Source: Elymus sibiricus | Taxonomy: Eukaryota > Streptophyta > Magnoliopsida > Poales > Poaceae | Assembly (NCBI GenBank): GCA_039707655.1 | Contig: CM077670.1 | Coordinates: 147,850,001-147,914,000 of the forward strand | Length of the DNA stretch: 64,000 nt | Direction of reading: 5' to 3' | Shown: in pieces, positions 11,540 to 22,317 of the stretch | Layout of the letters: each line of letters opens with the position of its first letter | How positions within the stretch are numbered: the stretch's first letter is position 1 | Program-made: the position numbers and the translations under genes | The notes under the pieces: generated by a model | The model's database searches: none | Seen by the model: the letters and a program-made list of their open reading frames with translations, nothing else | Told to the model about the DNA's origin: nothing

Positions 11540-12252
11540 AGATGTGGATTCTGGACTGGTTTGGTAAGGCCATGGAAGGCGATAAAGCAGTCATGATCAT
11601 GCTACTATATCACATGTGGCTTGCTCGAAATGATACAAGAGATGGGAAGTCCATTGAAGATGCGCGATCTCTGGTCGAGCGTGTATGGAGGCTGCTGGAC
11701 GAGTGGGCCGAGGCTCACGCTTCACCGGCATCCACACAGGGAGGAAGGCCACCGGAGCCGTGGCACCCTCCTGATCAAGGTTGGCTGAAGGTCAATACTG
11801 ACGGAGCAACGGCAAAGACGGATGGGTCAGGCGGCGGAGGAGCGGTCGTTCGCGATCACCATGGAGTGTTCTTGGGAGGAGCATCTCATTTTTTTCCTTC
11901 GGTTTCTGACCCTGATCGTGCTGAGTTGATTGCCTGTCGGCGTGGTGTTCAGCTAGCGGTGGAGATGGGAGCACGACAGATGATCTTGGAGACGGACAAC
12001 AAACGCGTCATGCAAGAGTTGACGCGCCAAGAGTTGAACAGGTCCAGGCTGGGACCCCTCATCGAAAAGATCAAGGAACTCCTTTCATCGATGGAGGAAG
12101 TCCGAGTGGTGTGGACTAGACGCTTTGCGAACAGAGCTGCGCATAGTCTAGCTAGGGAAGGCTGCCTTAGTAAAATTTGTAAGACTTGGTTTGCTTTTCC
12201 TCCGGTTTGTATCAGTGATGTAATTGCGGACGAGACTGTTGGTTCTAGTTGA
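11540..12252 (+). pseudogene. LINE1 ORF2 C-terminal RNase H domain
   Basis: This is the 3' end of LINE1 ORF2 after the solo LTR. The RNase H fold begins at about 11780 with KVNTDGA (first catalytic Asp). RAELIAC (catalytic Glu) and LETDN (second Asp) follow, and the terminal helix is ANRAAHSLARE. RNase H in plant L1 ORF2 is a known acquired module that removes RNA from the hybrid. The stop at 12250 is about 10 nt before poly(A). The stretch is open from the insertion point to the stop, so this domain is the best-preserved part of ORF2. The other two LINEs in the window lack it. Confidence 0.9.
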
Positions 12253-12268
12253 TCAGATGGCAAAAAAA

Positions 12269-12447
12269 AAATCATAGACGTAAAAGAGTGCTTAGCTAGC
12301 TCATGCGCCAAGCCCTCAAAAAAAAAAAAAAAAAAAAGCTAGCTCATGCGCCATGACGTTCGCGTCCCTCGGATAATGATGAAACTGGACATTCCCAATA
12401 GAGGTTGTGCTTGCAAAAATAGCAGTTGATCCATTCCACCATGTTTC
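12269..12447 (-). pseudogene. RNase H-like (RVT_3) protein fragment (part 1 of 2)
   Basis: Read on the minus strand with the 26-bp insertion at 12311-12336 and one copy of its 17-bp repeat removed, the frame gives SIGNVQFHHYPRDANVMAHE then LAKHSF. This is the typical last helix region of plant RNase H-type domains (PRDANxMAHELAK), where the His is the last active-site residue. It continues in frame at 2420-2341. It therefore predates LINE1, the micro-insertion and the LTR at 2340. It may be the tail of an older LINE or of an RNase H-domain gene. The upstream limit near 12447 is approximate. Confidence 0.6.
12311..12336 (+). mobile_element. 26-bp retroposition footprint: 7 nt plus poly(A)
   Basis: The inserted sequence is AGCCCTC followed by 19 A. 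It is flanked by perfect 17-bp direct repeats AGCTAGCTCATGCGCCA at 12294-12310 and 12337-12353. Poly(A) plus a long TSD is the hallmark of target-primed reverse transcription, here aborted after about seven templated bases. It interrupts the RNase H-like fragment. Confidence 0.8.
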
Positions 12448-12912
12448 TTGACCCCCACTTCCCGAGCCCGATCTCATTTCTTCCTGCGCGACACCTCCCC
12501 CAACCCCGCCACCGCTCGCCGCCGTCCCCAGCCCCGCCGCCGCGCACCGCCGCCCCCAGCCGGACCCGACCCAACCACGTCGCCATGGTGCGGCGTCTCC
12601 ACCTCCCGGCTACGGAGCAGCACATTCCCGACGGCGTGCCCACCACCGCCGATGAGGCACTCTGCCCCAACCCTCCTCCTCCCTCCTCGCGTCGGGATGG
12701 GCAAGATCCAGCCGACGCTGAAGCCCATCCCACCGGCGCAGCTCCCCACCGCCGTTGCGCTGCTCCTTCCTCACGTGTCTCCCCTTCCCGTCGCCGCACG
12801 GATTGGTGTGCTGCGGCGCCGCCATCCAGGTCAATTTCTTTCCTTCAGCCCTGCATCTCCTAGATGGCTCGTTCGATCACTTCTACATCATCAGTTCAAA
12901 ATCTGTCTGTGA
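12448..12912 (+). other. GC-rich open region, possible captured exon; product unknown
   Basis: This C-rich stretch has frames open for about 150 codons in two plus-strand phases, plus shadow frames on the minus strand. The composition (Pro, Arg, Ala) is what GC-rich grass first exons give, and also what noise gives. A CAG/GTCAAT sequence near 12831 could be a splice donor. No domain is recognised and no function is offered. Beyond it, 12913-13240 stays GC-rich and contains a 16-bp direct repeat (13187-13202 and 13228-13243). Confidence 0.25.
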
Positions 12913-13695
12913 CATGTGTGTTGCACAGTAGGTGTTTGCAATAATGCGTGAGCACCGCACCGGTCGCCGCGGAAGTTGCGTCCCTGAATAGCCACGCGCC
13001 GCCCACGGCCTGGCTTCTTCCCCTGCCTTCTGCCCGGGCGAACCCCTTTTCTTCCTCCCAGGCACAACCGCGACCTCCTTCTGAGTCCAAATTGAGCGTT
13101 GGTTGCCGTCCAAGTTGAATCCCGGCTACAGTCTTCGCCAAAGCAGCCATCCTCCCTGTTCTGAACTACCACCAGCCTCTGCAATGTTCGCCTAGCTCCA
13201 TGGCCAAAGCAAACGGTTCAGGGCATTTTCGCCTAGCTCCATGTAAGTACATAAATGTTTTTCCTTTGTCCACAAAACAATGATGGTACTAATACATAAT
13301 TTTTTGTGTATGTGGTGAATTTCTATAATAAGTTCAATCTACAAATTTTTAGCAGTTCATTTGTATAAAAATAATAATAGAAGTCAATTCTACACATTCT
13401 TAATAGGGGAAAATACGTTTTTCGCTTGAGAAGTTCAGCTTGTTTCTGGGCAACAAAAATCACATTTTGGTTGAGGGGGTTATTTTGTTGTCCGAGAGTT
13501 GACTTTGTCCTGCACAAAGTTCACTATTATTTTATCATAACTACAAAGCCAAAAGTTTAAATGGAGTAAATTTGGTAGTTCAAAATATTACAAATGCGCG
13601 ACCACGAGGGTCCAAGAAATTTTGGGGGGAAAAGAACATTAAAGAAAAGTAGAGGTTGTTAGCAGCTCAACTGAACTGATGGTGTACTTGTGTTG
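12913..13695. other. Host DNA with no supported gene
   Basis: Composition drops sharply from GC-rich to AT-rich at about 13245, right after a GTAAGT sequence. The AT-rich part repeats AGTTCA-like words. The last 30 bases probably belong to the NLR-like fragment that continues beyond the LINE at 13707. I see no promoter, RNA gene or convincing ORF. Confidence 0.5.
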
Positions 13696-13727
13696 TGAGG
13701 TGCAGGGTTTTTTTTTTGACCAATAAA

Positions 13728-13750
13728 ACAGCAGGAGAGGCTCCTACTGT
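13728..13750 (-). other. LINE3 3'-terminal stem-loop
   Basis: Ten bases pair (ACAGTAGGAG with CTCCTGCTGT on the minus strand, one G-U pair) around a CCT loop, 10 nt upstream of the poly(A). A conserved 3' stem-loop is known in some monocot L1 lineages as the signal recognised by the reverse transcriptase; that role here is inferred from position. Confidence 0.6.
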
Positions 13751-13869
13751 TGCTCCATTAAATTAGATATATACAAGGTACATATACATGGCACTGAGGC
13801 CAAAACCAAGCAGCAAAGAGTAATAGAAAGTATCAAGAAAGGTTACACAGATAAGGATGAGGCAAAGGT

Positions 13870-15066
13870 TTATAAAAACCTAGCAAGGTCTGGTTTAATC
13901 CTAAAGCACAGGATATCAAGGTCTGACTTAAGTGCACGCAACCAATCCTGTCTTGAAGCTGGCACGCCCTCAAAGTAGTATCTGTTCCTTTGCTTCCACA
14001 TGTTCCATGCAGATAAAATCATAAGTTCCTTGAACATGGGGCGGAGCCAGGTTGAACAGGAGTGGTTCACCATCTCTTGCATCTGGAGATTAAGATTCCA
14101 GGATATTCCAAGAAGAGCCCAGCAGCTTGTACTGAAATCACACTCAAAGAAGAGATGTTTATATGTCTCCAATGCCTGCGTGTTGCAAAGCATGCATGCA
14201 TGATCATCACCAATTTGGAAGTGTCTCCTGAGCAACATATCTCTAGTGTTGATTCTGTCCATGAACATCAACCATGCAAAAACCTTATGACGTTGGATGC
14301 ATTTTGTTTTCCAAATGGTCGTAATGTACTCGGGAGCCTGGCAATTTCTGAAAGAGAATCTGTAAAACTTTTTGGGTGTATAGACAGTATCTCCCCAACA
14401 GAGGATCCATTCATCGGTCTCCATATGATTGAGTTGAAGACTATTAATTACTGCCATCAAATTATCTAGCTCAGTTCTTGCTTCCATAGACAGAGGTAGG
14501 GCAAAGTGAGCCTCCGGCCGAGGGTCCTGATGAAAATCAGCCAAAGAAACATCCTCGTTATGGGCAAAGGTGAATAAATGTTGGTGGGAGTTCATAATCA
14601 ATTCATTGTGGTGCCAAAGGTCCTTCCATAGGAGAATTGTATCTCCAGCAGCAGGAATGCATGAGGTGATGCCTCTGTAAATATCCATCAAAGAGAAAAC
14701 ATCTCTCCACCAGAATGAGCCACAACTTTTTCTTGCATGGGGGGGAATTGAGTCATAATATGCATTCCAGACAAGCATGACCCAGGGCACATCAGCCTTG
14801 TGGATAAATTTATGGATAAATTTGAGTAACAGAGCTTTATTTTGCACCTTGAGATCAATTATACCCAGGCCCCCTTTCTTTTTAGGACGACAAACAAGGT
14901 CCAATGCTGCCAATGAATGGGTTTTTGCATCTCTATCTGCCACCTTTCTCCATAAACAATGTCTCCTAGCATGATCAAATGCCTCAATAAGCTTTAGAGG
15001 GATTTTGAGTACACACATGGCAAAGGAGAGGATAGATGAGAGAGCTGAGTTAATGAGTTGCAGCCT
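13870..15066 (-). pseudogene. LINE3 ORF2, C-terminal remnant (post-RT region and zf-RVT)
   Basis: About 398 codons are open without a break from the truncation at 15066 to the stop at 13870. The start (LINSALSSILSFAMCVLKIP) matches the region just after the L1 reverse transcriptase, and KKKGGLGIIDL is the usual motif following it. The zf-RVT region lies near 14180-14340, with ACMLCN and YKHLFFEC supplying the Cys/His ligands. There is no RNase H domain. The absence of stops suggests a fairly recent insertion, but without an RT domain and start it cannot be active. Confidence 0.9.
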
Positions 15067-15593
15067 TGAGGTGCAGGATTTGGTTCCAACAGGGCCCTTC
15101 TTACCTTACAATGATATTGTCCTTTACAAGGATATTGTCAAGTGCTCGTCCTTGGTGTGGAATCACCGACTACTGTATCCTTTAGGGGTGGACACTGAGA
15201 TTGGTGAAGGAAACCACCACTTAAAGAGTATGTATGAGAACAAAGATTACCGGACTTTCACAACACAGAGTTAAATCATTGCATGTGCATGACAATATAT
15301 CGATGACAACTATCCTTCCAGGGGCATCAAGCCATCATTTGGATTGTATAGAATGGTGTCATGTTGAGAGGTGCCCCAGGCTACACACTCTCTTCTCTAG
15401 TTGGGCTGGATATTGGAGTTTTGAATCAATAAGGGTATTTTCTGCATCTAATCTACTTATGGCCTATTGCATCTGGGGTAGATGCAATGCATTTCGCTTT
15501 GATAGTTACAACTTTTGGCAACGATAACACATATACTTGTACAACTGTCCTAGGCTGGTGTTCGTCCTCCCCATTTGCTTCAGTCCACGTGGT
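15067..15593 (+). pseudogene. LRR fragment resembling a cereal NLR (resistance-type) gene
   Basis: Two phases joined by a frameshift near 15250 give SLHVHDNISMTT, then WCHVERCPRLHTLF, FSASNLLMAYCIW and, after an in-frame TAA at 15525-15527, HIYLYNCPRLVFVLPICFS. The repeated WCxVERCPxLxxLF and LxxCPRLxFVLP pattern is the irregular LRR found at the C terminus of many cereal NB-LRR proteins. The frame probably begins before the LINE3 insertion, at about 13680. No NB-ARC is present. It is a dead fragment from the original chromosome or from a gene-capturing element. Assignment rests on recognition of the LRR pattern alone. Confidence 0.6.
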
Positions 15594-15599
15594 GTAAAA

Positions 15600-16730
15600 A
15601 CAGCATTAGAGGAAAAAAGGCAGGATTTGTTGGGACTCACCGTCCCCAATCAAGACGTACAGCCATGTCGGCTAACTACTCAGGCATTTCATCATTTGAG
15701 ATAATATTTTGTTTGCTTAATAATTATCAGGTTCTATAATTTAGATGTCCCTACTTTTTAATCATTCTGGATAGTACTTTCTTAAGTCCTGAGTGTGATG
15801 TCTCATTCTAGCTAGAGATTGTTCTCTCGATGATGGTTTATACGTTATACTTTGCATTGACATTCTTAGCAACCTCTATTCTGGAAGCAATATAACTTCA
15901 ACCTATTTTGTTGGTTTTAACGCTTCATGTTCTTGTACAGAACTTGCATCCAGTTGTGAGGGAGGCCAGGAAGTCTGTTGCTCGACAACTAGTTTGTTTG
16001 CAGGAAAAGCTCGATTCTTTGTGCTCCAGCAAGCCGCCGTCGCCGCTCCCAACGCATGTACCCAGCGCGCCGCACTGCCCTCCCTCCCTGGCCGGCTAGC
16101 CCGCCAGCTCAGCCGGGTCATGTGCTCCGCATAGAGAAGTTCAAACACGCCGTCAGGAGGACGAGGAGCGACTGGGCACAGTCGCCAGGAGACGTCGGGC
16201 GCATGACCTGGCCGAAGAGACTGGCTGGAGCAGTCAAGCCCAGCCATGGCGTGCGTCCGCAGATGAAGACGGCTTCGCGTGTGTGCCTGCGTGTGCTCGT
16301 GTGCTGTACTGGTGTGGTGTGTGTGTGTTTTTCTGATTCTAATCGAAGTTTTCAGAGACGTTCAAGTATTATTATCTAAAAACTGCAGTTATGAACTCAC
16401 TCACAGGTCCAGGTTACTCACGCTGCTTGCCCTTAGACTATTTGTTGCTCTTCCAGCTGTGTTCAATGTCACGGTGACTATGTCCACGTCTAGATACCCT
16501 GTTACACGTCCATTAAACATGGTTGCGGGCGGAAGTTGTTGTGTTCTGTAAAATTCACAAATGGTCTTTGTTTGACCATTAGACTAAAAGGTTCTAAAGT
16601 AACAAAACTTTAGCTAAAAAAGGCATTGCAGTTCTTTAGAAGACCCAAATTTTTCGCAAAAAAGAAAAAGACAAGTCCTAATAACAGATAGAAAAAGACA
16701 CAAGTCCTAGAAAAGGTACAATTCCTAAAC
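15600..16730. other. Host DNA, no recognisable gene
   Basis: AT-rich sequence to about 15950 is followed by a GC-rich block (about 16020-16260) with overlapping short frames on both strands, then a GT-rich run (about 16280-16330). An AG acceptor-like site at about 15940 opens a 25-codon frame, but nothing identifies it. Purine-rich imperfect repeats (AAAAAGACA, CAAGTCCTA) occupy 16660-16715, just before the LINE2 target site. Confidence 0.4.
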
Positions 16731-16752
16731 AAACATAAAGAAACCCCCTGAA

Positions 16753-17536
16753 ATGACTGCACCCCCTGGTTTTCCTGTTCCTGCATTTATTAATCAAATT
16801 CACACCCTGCCTCATGTTATGGAACATTCAGAGAACATGACTGATGCGGCTATGAATTCTGAATCTGCTCTAGCAAATAATACTTCGGCAGATGCACTGC
16901 TAGGTAAAGAAGGAGCATTCATATGGAAACAGCATTTTGCCCCCAAAGAGGACAGCAAGCAAATTATTCAGGTACCTGTTGACTGGATTAATTTTCTGTC
17001 AGTGACTTTGCTTTCATCAGATAAATATGAGTGGGCTAAGAAATTCATAACTTCTCAAGTTTGGGATATTATTGCCAAAGGCAGTAGCTCTGTTACTTTA
17101 CCATTCGCTATCCCTGAATGCTGTCCCAAGAAAGGCATTAACATATGTTCCATGCTATCACCTCAGCAGATGGTGGATGAGCAAGAGAGTTCTACTCCTA
17201 CTGGGCCAACATCAATGGAGGAAGTGACTGCATCATCTACTTCTGCACTTCACAACAACAGAAAGAGGAGAGAAAAGACCCCATTGGTGGAGACTGAGGT
17301 AAGAAGGAGTTGCAGACTTCAGAAAATCAGTAAAGGTTTTAAAAGATTGTCTTGCCTGTCATGCACTTCCTCCTCCCATACCTGGCAGAATTGTTAAGAA
17401 CCTTAATTTTACTTATTGCAAGGTCCCTGACAAAGGAAAAGCTGAGGAGATCATTGGCAACAAGAACAAGAAGACCAGAGTCAGCAAGGTTGTCACAGAG
17501 GGCACCAAGAGCTCCAAGGAGATGGGAAGGATTTAG
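16753..17536 (+). pseudogene. LINE2 ORF1, C-terminal part
   Basis: The fragment opens right at the 5' truncation and reads about 200 codons with a central WINFLSVTLLSSDKYEW segment and a basic tail, RRSCRLQKISKGFKRLSC, typical of the nucleic-acid-binding end of plant L1 ORF1. A frameshift near 17352 moves the rest into another phase, ending at the TAG at 17534-17536. The N-terminal part of the protein is missing because of the truncation, so it is not functional. Confidence 0.65.
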
Positions 17537-17822
17537 AAGAAACATATGAACCTATACTATCATCTTCGCTGTAATATTTTGAGTTCTGGTTATTTATGAT
17601 GTTCTGTGATGGGGACTTTTATTTGTAAGACTACAGTCATGTATTATGGAGCTAAGTTATCAGACTATTGTGGTTTCAGACTATCTTACCTTAGATCTAT
17701 TCACCACTCACATTCCTGGTTGTTTGGCTTTTGTGAGATGCTCTGTGCTGTAACATATCATTGTCTGGGTACTGTTTGCATGAGGATAAGTTGGGTACAG
17801 CGTTCCCCCTGTCTGTTTGAAT

Positions 17823-18362
17823 ATGGCTACAGAGTGGAACATTCTAAATTTGAATATCAGAGGAATAAATGACCCCAAGAAATGCCAAGCTATCTCCAAC
17901 AAAATTGCAGAATCTAATTGTGCCATTCTTTGTCTTCAAGAAACCAAAAGAGAAACTTTTGATAGCTCTTACATTAAGAATTTTTGTCCAAGAAGGATGT
18001 CCAAGTTTGAATTCCTGCCATCAGTGGGGGCCTCTGGAGGGTTGTTAGTTGTTTGGAATGAACAGTGCTTTTAGGGGCAGCTCTTTAACATGAATGATTT
18101 CTCCATCTCAATCTTATTTACCTCCTCACACAATGGAGAACAATGGATCTTGACCAATATCTATGGTCCCTGCCAGTAGAATGATAGAGCTATTTTCCTT
18201 AATTGATTTCAGAATATCCAGATGCCAGATGACAGCAACTGGCTGATTGTGGGGGACTTTAATTATATCAGATACCCACACAACAGAAGCAGAGAAGGGG
18301 GTAATCTAACTGATATGCTAGCTTTTAATGAAGCCATTAACAAACTTGCCCTGATTGAAATT
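17823..18362 (+). pseudogene. LINE2 ORF2, N-terminal part of the endonuclease
   Basis: The start is the ATG at 17823. The frame has LNLNIRGIND (catalytic Asn), LCLQETK (catalytic Glu) and, near 18250, IVGDFNYI, the classic order of the APE-type endonuclease that nicks the insertion site. Stops interrupt at 18072 and twice near 18178-18207. The coding sequence is cut at the AAATT target of the LTR element and resumes at 39234. Confidence 0.88.
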
Positions 18363-21300
18363 TGTAACACCCCCAGTGTTAAGCCACAGTAATCTCCCTC
18401 TAATGGTGGCCATGTCATCATGCTTTACTAAGTCAATTTGCCACTTGTCCAAAAATCAAGTCCAATTCCATTCAAATTGCATGTCAAATATTTGCATCTT
18501 CAAACATGCCAGCAAAATAGTTCACATTATGGCAAATATTCCCTAAGTAATTGTCATGGTGAAACCCACCTCATTTGGATTCCCAAAATGCCCCTGGGAA
18601 TTATTTGAGTGGTCCAGCAACAAAATAATTGGCCTTTTCAATTTCTAAAAATGGTTAGACAACTCCAAATGGCCTCAAACTTTTTGTGCAGCTTCATCAT
18701 GATGCCAAATATTTATGTGCCCAACCTCATGTGCAACTAAATTAATTTGGTGCCCCTTATAAATGCAAACAGGAGCTATTTCCTTTTACAGAAAAAGAAA
18801 AGGGGGAAAGGGGAAGGGGCACTGTGCCCATGGGCTTGAGTCAGCACAGGGAGGCCCATCCTAGCTCTCCCGCTGTCCCTAACCTCCTGCCTCTCTCTCC
18901 TAGGCGTGGCAGCACGGCCGCGCGCCCGCACCAGGCCCCCCCTTCCCGTTGCTCGACAGCACATCGCCGCAGCCGTCGCTGGTCTGATAAGAGCCCTCCT
19001 CTCTCTTGTAGGCAACCCTAGAGCCCTCCTTTCCCCTCCCTCGCTCCTTCTCCTCTGTCCGAACTCACCCGAGCGCGGTCGTCGCCCTGCCGTCGTCGTC
19101 CCCATGGCCAGCTGCATCCCCGCGCTGCGCCACCACGTCCTAGAGCTTCCCCGTCGTCGTCTTCGTCGAACTCAAGCAGCAGGTCAAGCCGGGAAGCGCC
19201 GAATCGACGCCATCGAGCCGATCCCCTCCACTGCATCCGCCGGTCGCCGCCGCTCGATCCGCCACCCTCGCTGCACCCCCGGCCTCCCCGAGCCGTTCCT
19301 CGACCTCGCGGTGAGCCACCGCGCCGGATGCGCCTCTCCTCTCCCTCCTCTAGCTCTGGTTCGGGCCACCCCTAGGCCGCGCCTCCCCCACCATCGTGTT
19401 CGCTGCGTCCTCCGCAGCCCGTAGGGCCAAACCCCGCTCTGTTTGGTCGCCGGAGCGGCGAGAGCCGTGGATGCCGCCGCGTCGGGTGGTTGCCGGCGTG
19501 CACCACCGGCGCGGGCGCGTTTAAAACCGGCCGGCTGGCCCACCTGTCAGCGGGCCTGGCCTGACAGGGGATTAGGCTAAGCCTAATTACCCTCCCTAAA
19601 CCGTCACTAACTGGTGGACCCCCCCCCCGGACTAAATACCCCTTTGTTTTAAAGTGAGTCACTGACAGTGGGGCCCACCCCTAGTTAACCTAATTAATCA
19701 ACTACAAACCCTGTTTTAATAATTGTGTCACTGACAGTGGGGCCCCACCTGTCAGTTTGACCAAGTCAACAGTCAACTTAGTTGACTGCTAACTGGGCTG
19801 CTCACTAGGCAGTGGCCCACCTATCATCCACAGTGGCTAGCCTACTGCTGGGTATAAAATGTATTTTACTGTTTAATTTTCGAATTAATATTTAATCCAG
19901 TAATTTCAGAATATTGTTTAAACTTTGGAAATTCATATAAATTCAACCGTAGCTCGGATGAAAATGTTTTATATATGAAAAACGTTCAAAAAAATGAGAC
20001 GAATCCGTTGGTGCCCTCCATGTAGCTGTCCCATGCCTCTAACACTGCAAACATGGAACCTTCCCCTCTGGATCGCCTGTCCGATAATTGCCTAAAGCCG
20101 GGAAAATATCCCCAGATATTTTCCCGCTCCGTCTGTAACGAGTAGCACTGCGTTAGGTCACCCCTATCTCAGCATACTGCCATGACATGCATTGTGCTGC
20201 ATTTGTTTGCTCTGTATTTATTGTTTCTTCCCCCTCTTCTCTCCGGTAGACTCTGAGACTGACGCTGCTCCCGTGTACGACTACGCCCCTAACGTCCAGC
20301 CCCTCTCAGCAGAGCTTCCAGGCAAGCAAAACCCCCTTGATCATTCCTATATCGCCTATTCTTTCTCTCTCATGCTTGCATTAGATTTTGCTACTGTTGT
20401 TCAATAGCTCCTATTCTGATGCATAGCCTGCTTTTGTAACCTGCTATTGTTACTTTACCTGTCATCCTAAACTGCTTAGTATAGGTTGGTTAGTAATCCA
20501 TCAGTGACCCCTCACCCTTGTCCCTGTTGCCCCGCTTTGTTACCGGTGCCTCGATCTGTGTGATCGACGTGCAGAGACCGACACATCACCGCACCACCAC
20601 CCCCCTTAGTTGTACGAATCTACAGAGCTACTATCGAGTGCCGAGGGTGATACCTCGTACCTCACTCCTGATGATATCTCTGTAGCATAGCTAATCGGTT
20701 GTGGATTCCTGAGGGTGATTCCTCATTCACCACTCCCGATGACGACCCTGCCGTGCAACACCTCAAGTGTGAACCCTTCGAGGGTGATTCCTCCAAGGTC
20801 ACCTTGACGATTACATCGAGTGGGAATCCAACGAGGGTGATCCCTCAGGTTTCCCCCTTGATGCTATGGACACACAGTTACTTTGACTTCTACCTCAATC
20901 CCTTGTTGAAGTCGGGTCGGCCCTGAGGAGTACCCGCGAGAGTTGATGGAGTCGGGTTGACCGTGAGGGTACCCACGAGTTAATTACGAGGCGCGGCCAG
21001 GCAGGCAGAGACCGCCCCAGGAGAGGGATGGGCCTGGCCCTTGCCGCAAGTCCTCAAGACGGGGCGACAGGATCACTGATCGTTACCGCGAGCTCCCAAC
21101 ACACTATGGGTTTGGAAATATGATCAGAGTAGGCCTCTGGCCTTTTTCGCACTAACCACCACGCGGGAATAAAAGTGGGCACTCGGCGTCGTACGATTCT
21201 TCCGAAAGCTCTCAGACGTCAGCAATTGAGTGGCGCGCGCCGGGTTGGACGGTAACCGCCTGCGCTTGTATTAAGGGGCTGGGTCTGCTCCCGGCCGCGT

Positions 21301-22314
21301 TCGCAACGTGCAGGAGTGCAAAGGACGATTGGCCCATGACCCCTTCGCACTTAGGAGTTAGACCGACGTACTGGCCTCTCTGTCGAGCCTAGGTAGGACT
21401 ACGTCGTGTTGATTAGCCGAGGCCGGGCATGACCCGATAAAAGTGTGTCCGGCCGGAGTTAATCGAGCGTGTTGGGTAAGTTGGTGCACCCCTACAGGGA
21501 AGTATATCTATTCGAATAGCCGTGTCCACGGTAATGGATGCTCAGAGTTGTATCCCGATCTGCTACAACTAAAACTGGTTACTTGTGGTACTTGAGTAAT
21601 ATGTTGGCTCCGGGATCGCTTTCTCGCAGGGAGTCGAGGAAGGATCTCCGGGCGTTACTGCTTAATATAACTTATTACTTTATTATATGTTGTTCTACTC
21701 TCTTCTGTTGCTGAAAGACGCTGCAAGATGCTAGTCTTCGATAGGCTAGGCCTTCCCCTCTATTCTAGCAGTTCTGCAGTTCAGTCCACAGATACAGCCC
21801 CTTCCTTTGATAATGATGCATATTTAGAATAGATCTGATGTAAGTCTTGCGAGTACTTTGGATGAGTACTCACGGTTGCTTTGCTACCTTTTTCCCCTCT
21901 ACCCGGTTGCTGCGATCAGATGACGGAGCCCAGGAGACAGCCGACCCTGTCGACGACTACTACTACCACACCGGCGGAGCCTACTACTACGTGGAGACCG
22001 ATGACCAGGAGTAGTTTCGGAGGCTCCCAGGCAGGAGGCCTGCGCCTTTTCGATCTAGATGTCGTTGTTTTGCTCAGCCTTCTTAAGGCAAACTTGTCTA
22101 ATTAAGTCTGTACTCAGATACTGATGCTTCCACTGACTCTTGTGTAACTCGAGCTTATGTATTCGAGCCCTCGAGGCCCCTGGCTTGTAATATAAAGCTT
22201 GTATTATTTTAATTTGTGTCTAGAGTTGTGTTGTGATATCTTCCCATGAGTCTCTGATCTTGATCGTGCGCATTTGCGTGTATGATTAGTGCACGATTGA
22301 GTCGGGGCGTCACA
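18363..22314 (+). repeat. 5' LTR of the 4-kb-LTR element
   Basis: This 3952-bp LTR is nearly identical to 25757-26686 joined to 36162-39228. Relative to the 3' LTR it lacks about 60 bp in the GC-rich block near 19345. Two blocks of repeated GTGACTGACAGTGGGGCCC-type words lie at about 19640-19760. GC-rich frames at 18776-19660 are composition artefacts. Confidence 0.9.
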
Positions 22315-22317
22315 AGT

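Larger units (their letters stand above)
2421..12268 (+). mobile_element. Full-length L1-type LINE (LINE1) with RNase H domain
   Basis: The TSD AAATCATAGACGTAA occurs at 2406-2420 and again at 12269-12283, directly after a short poly(A). Between them are a pyrimidine-rich leader, ORF1, and an ORF2 with endonuclease, reverse transcriptase, zinc-finger and C-terminal RNase H domains. A 4096-bp solo LTR (7439-11534) interrupts ORF2; without it the LINE is about 5.75 kb, a normal full length for a plant L1. It transposes by target-primed reverse transcription. ORF2 now carries in-frame TGA codons and two homopolymer frameshifts, so this copy is dead. Confidence 0.93.
13707..15066 (-). mobile_element. 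5'-truncated L1-type LINE (LINE3)
   Basis: The TSD TGAGGTGCAGG lies at 13696-13706 and 15067-15077. The minus-strand 3' end has a 10-nt poly(A) (T run 13708-13717). The coding part is open from the truncation point to its stop. A hairpin precedes the poly(A), as in LINE2. About 1.36 kb remains of an expected 5-6 kb, the usual result of incomplete reverse transcription. It inserted into the NLR-like fragment. Confidence 0.9.

Noticed and set aside
12448..16380. Helitron carrying gene fragments
   Set aside because: Mixed gene-like fragments suggested it, but I could not find a 5' TC and 3' hairpin-CTRR pair with certainty, so it is left as an open question only.
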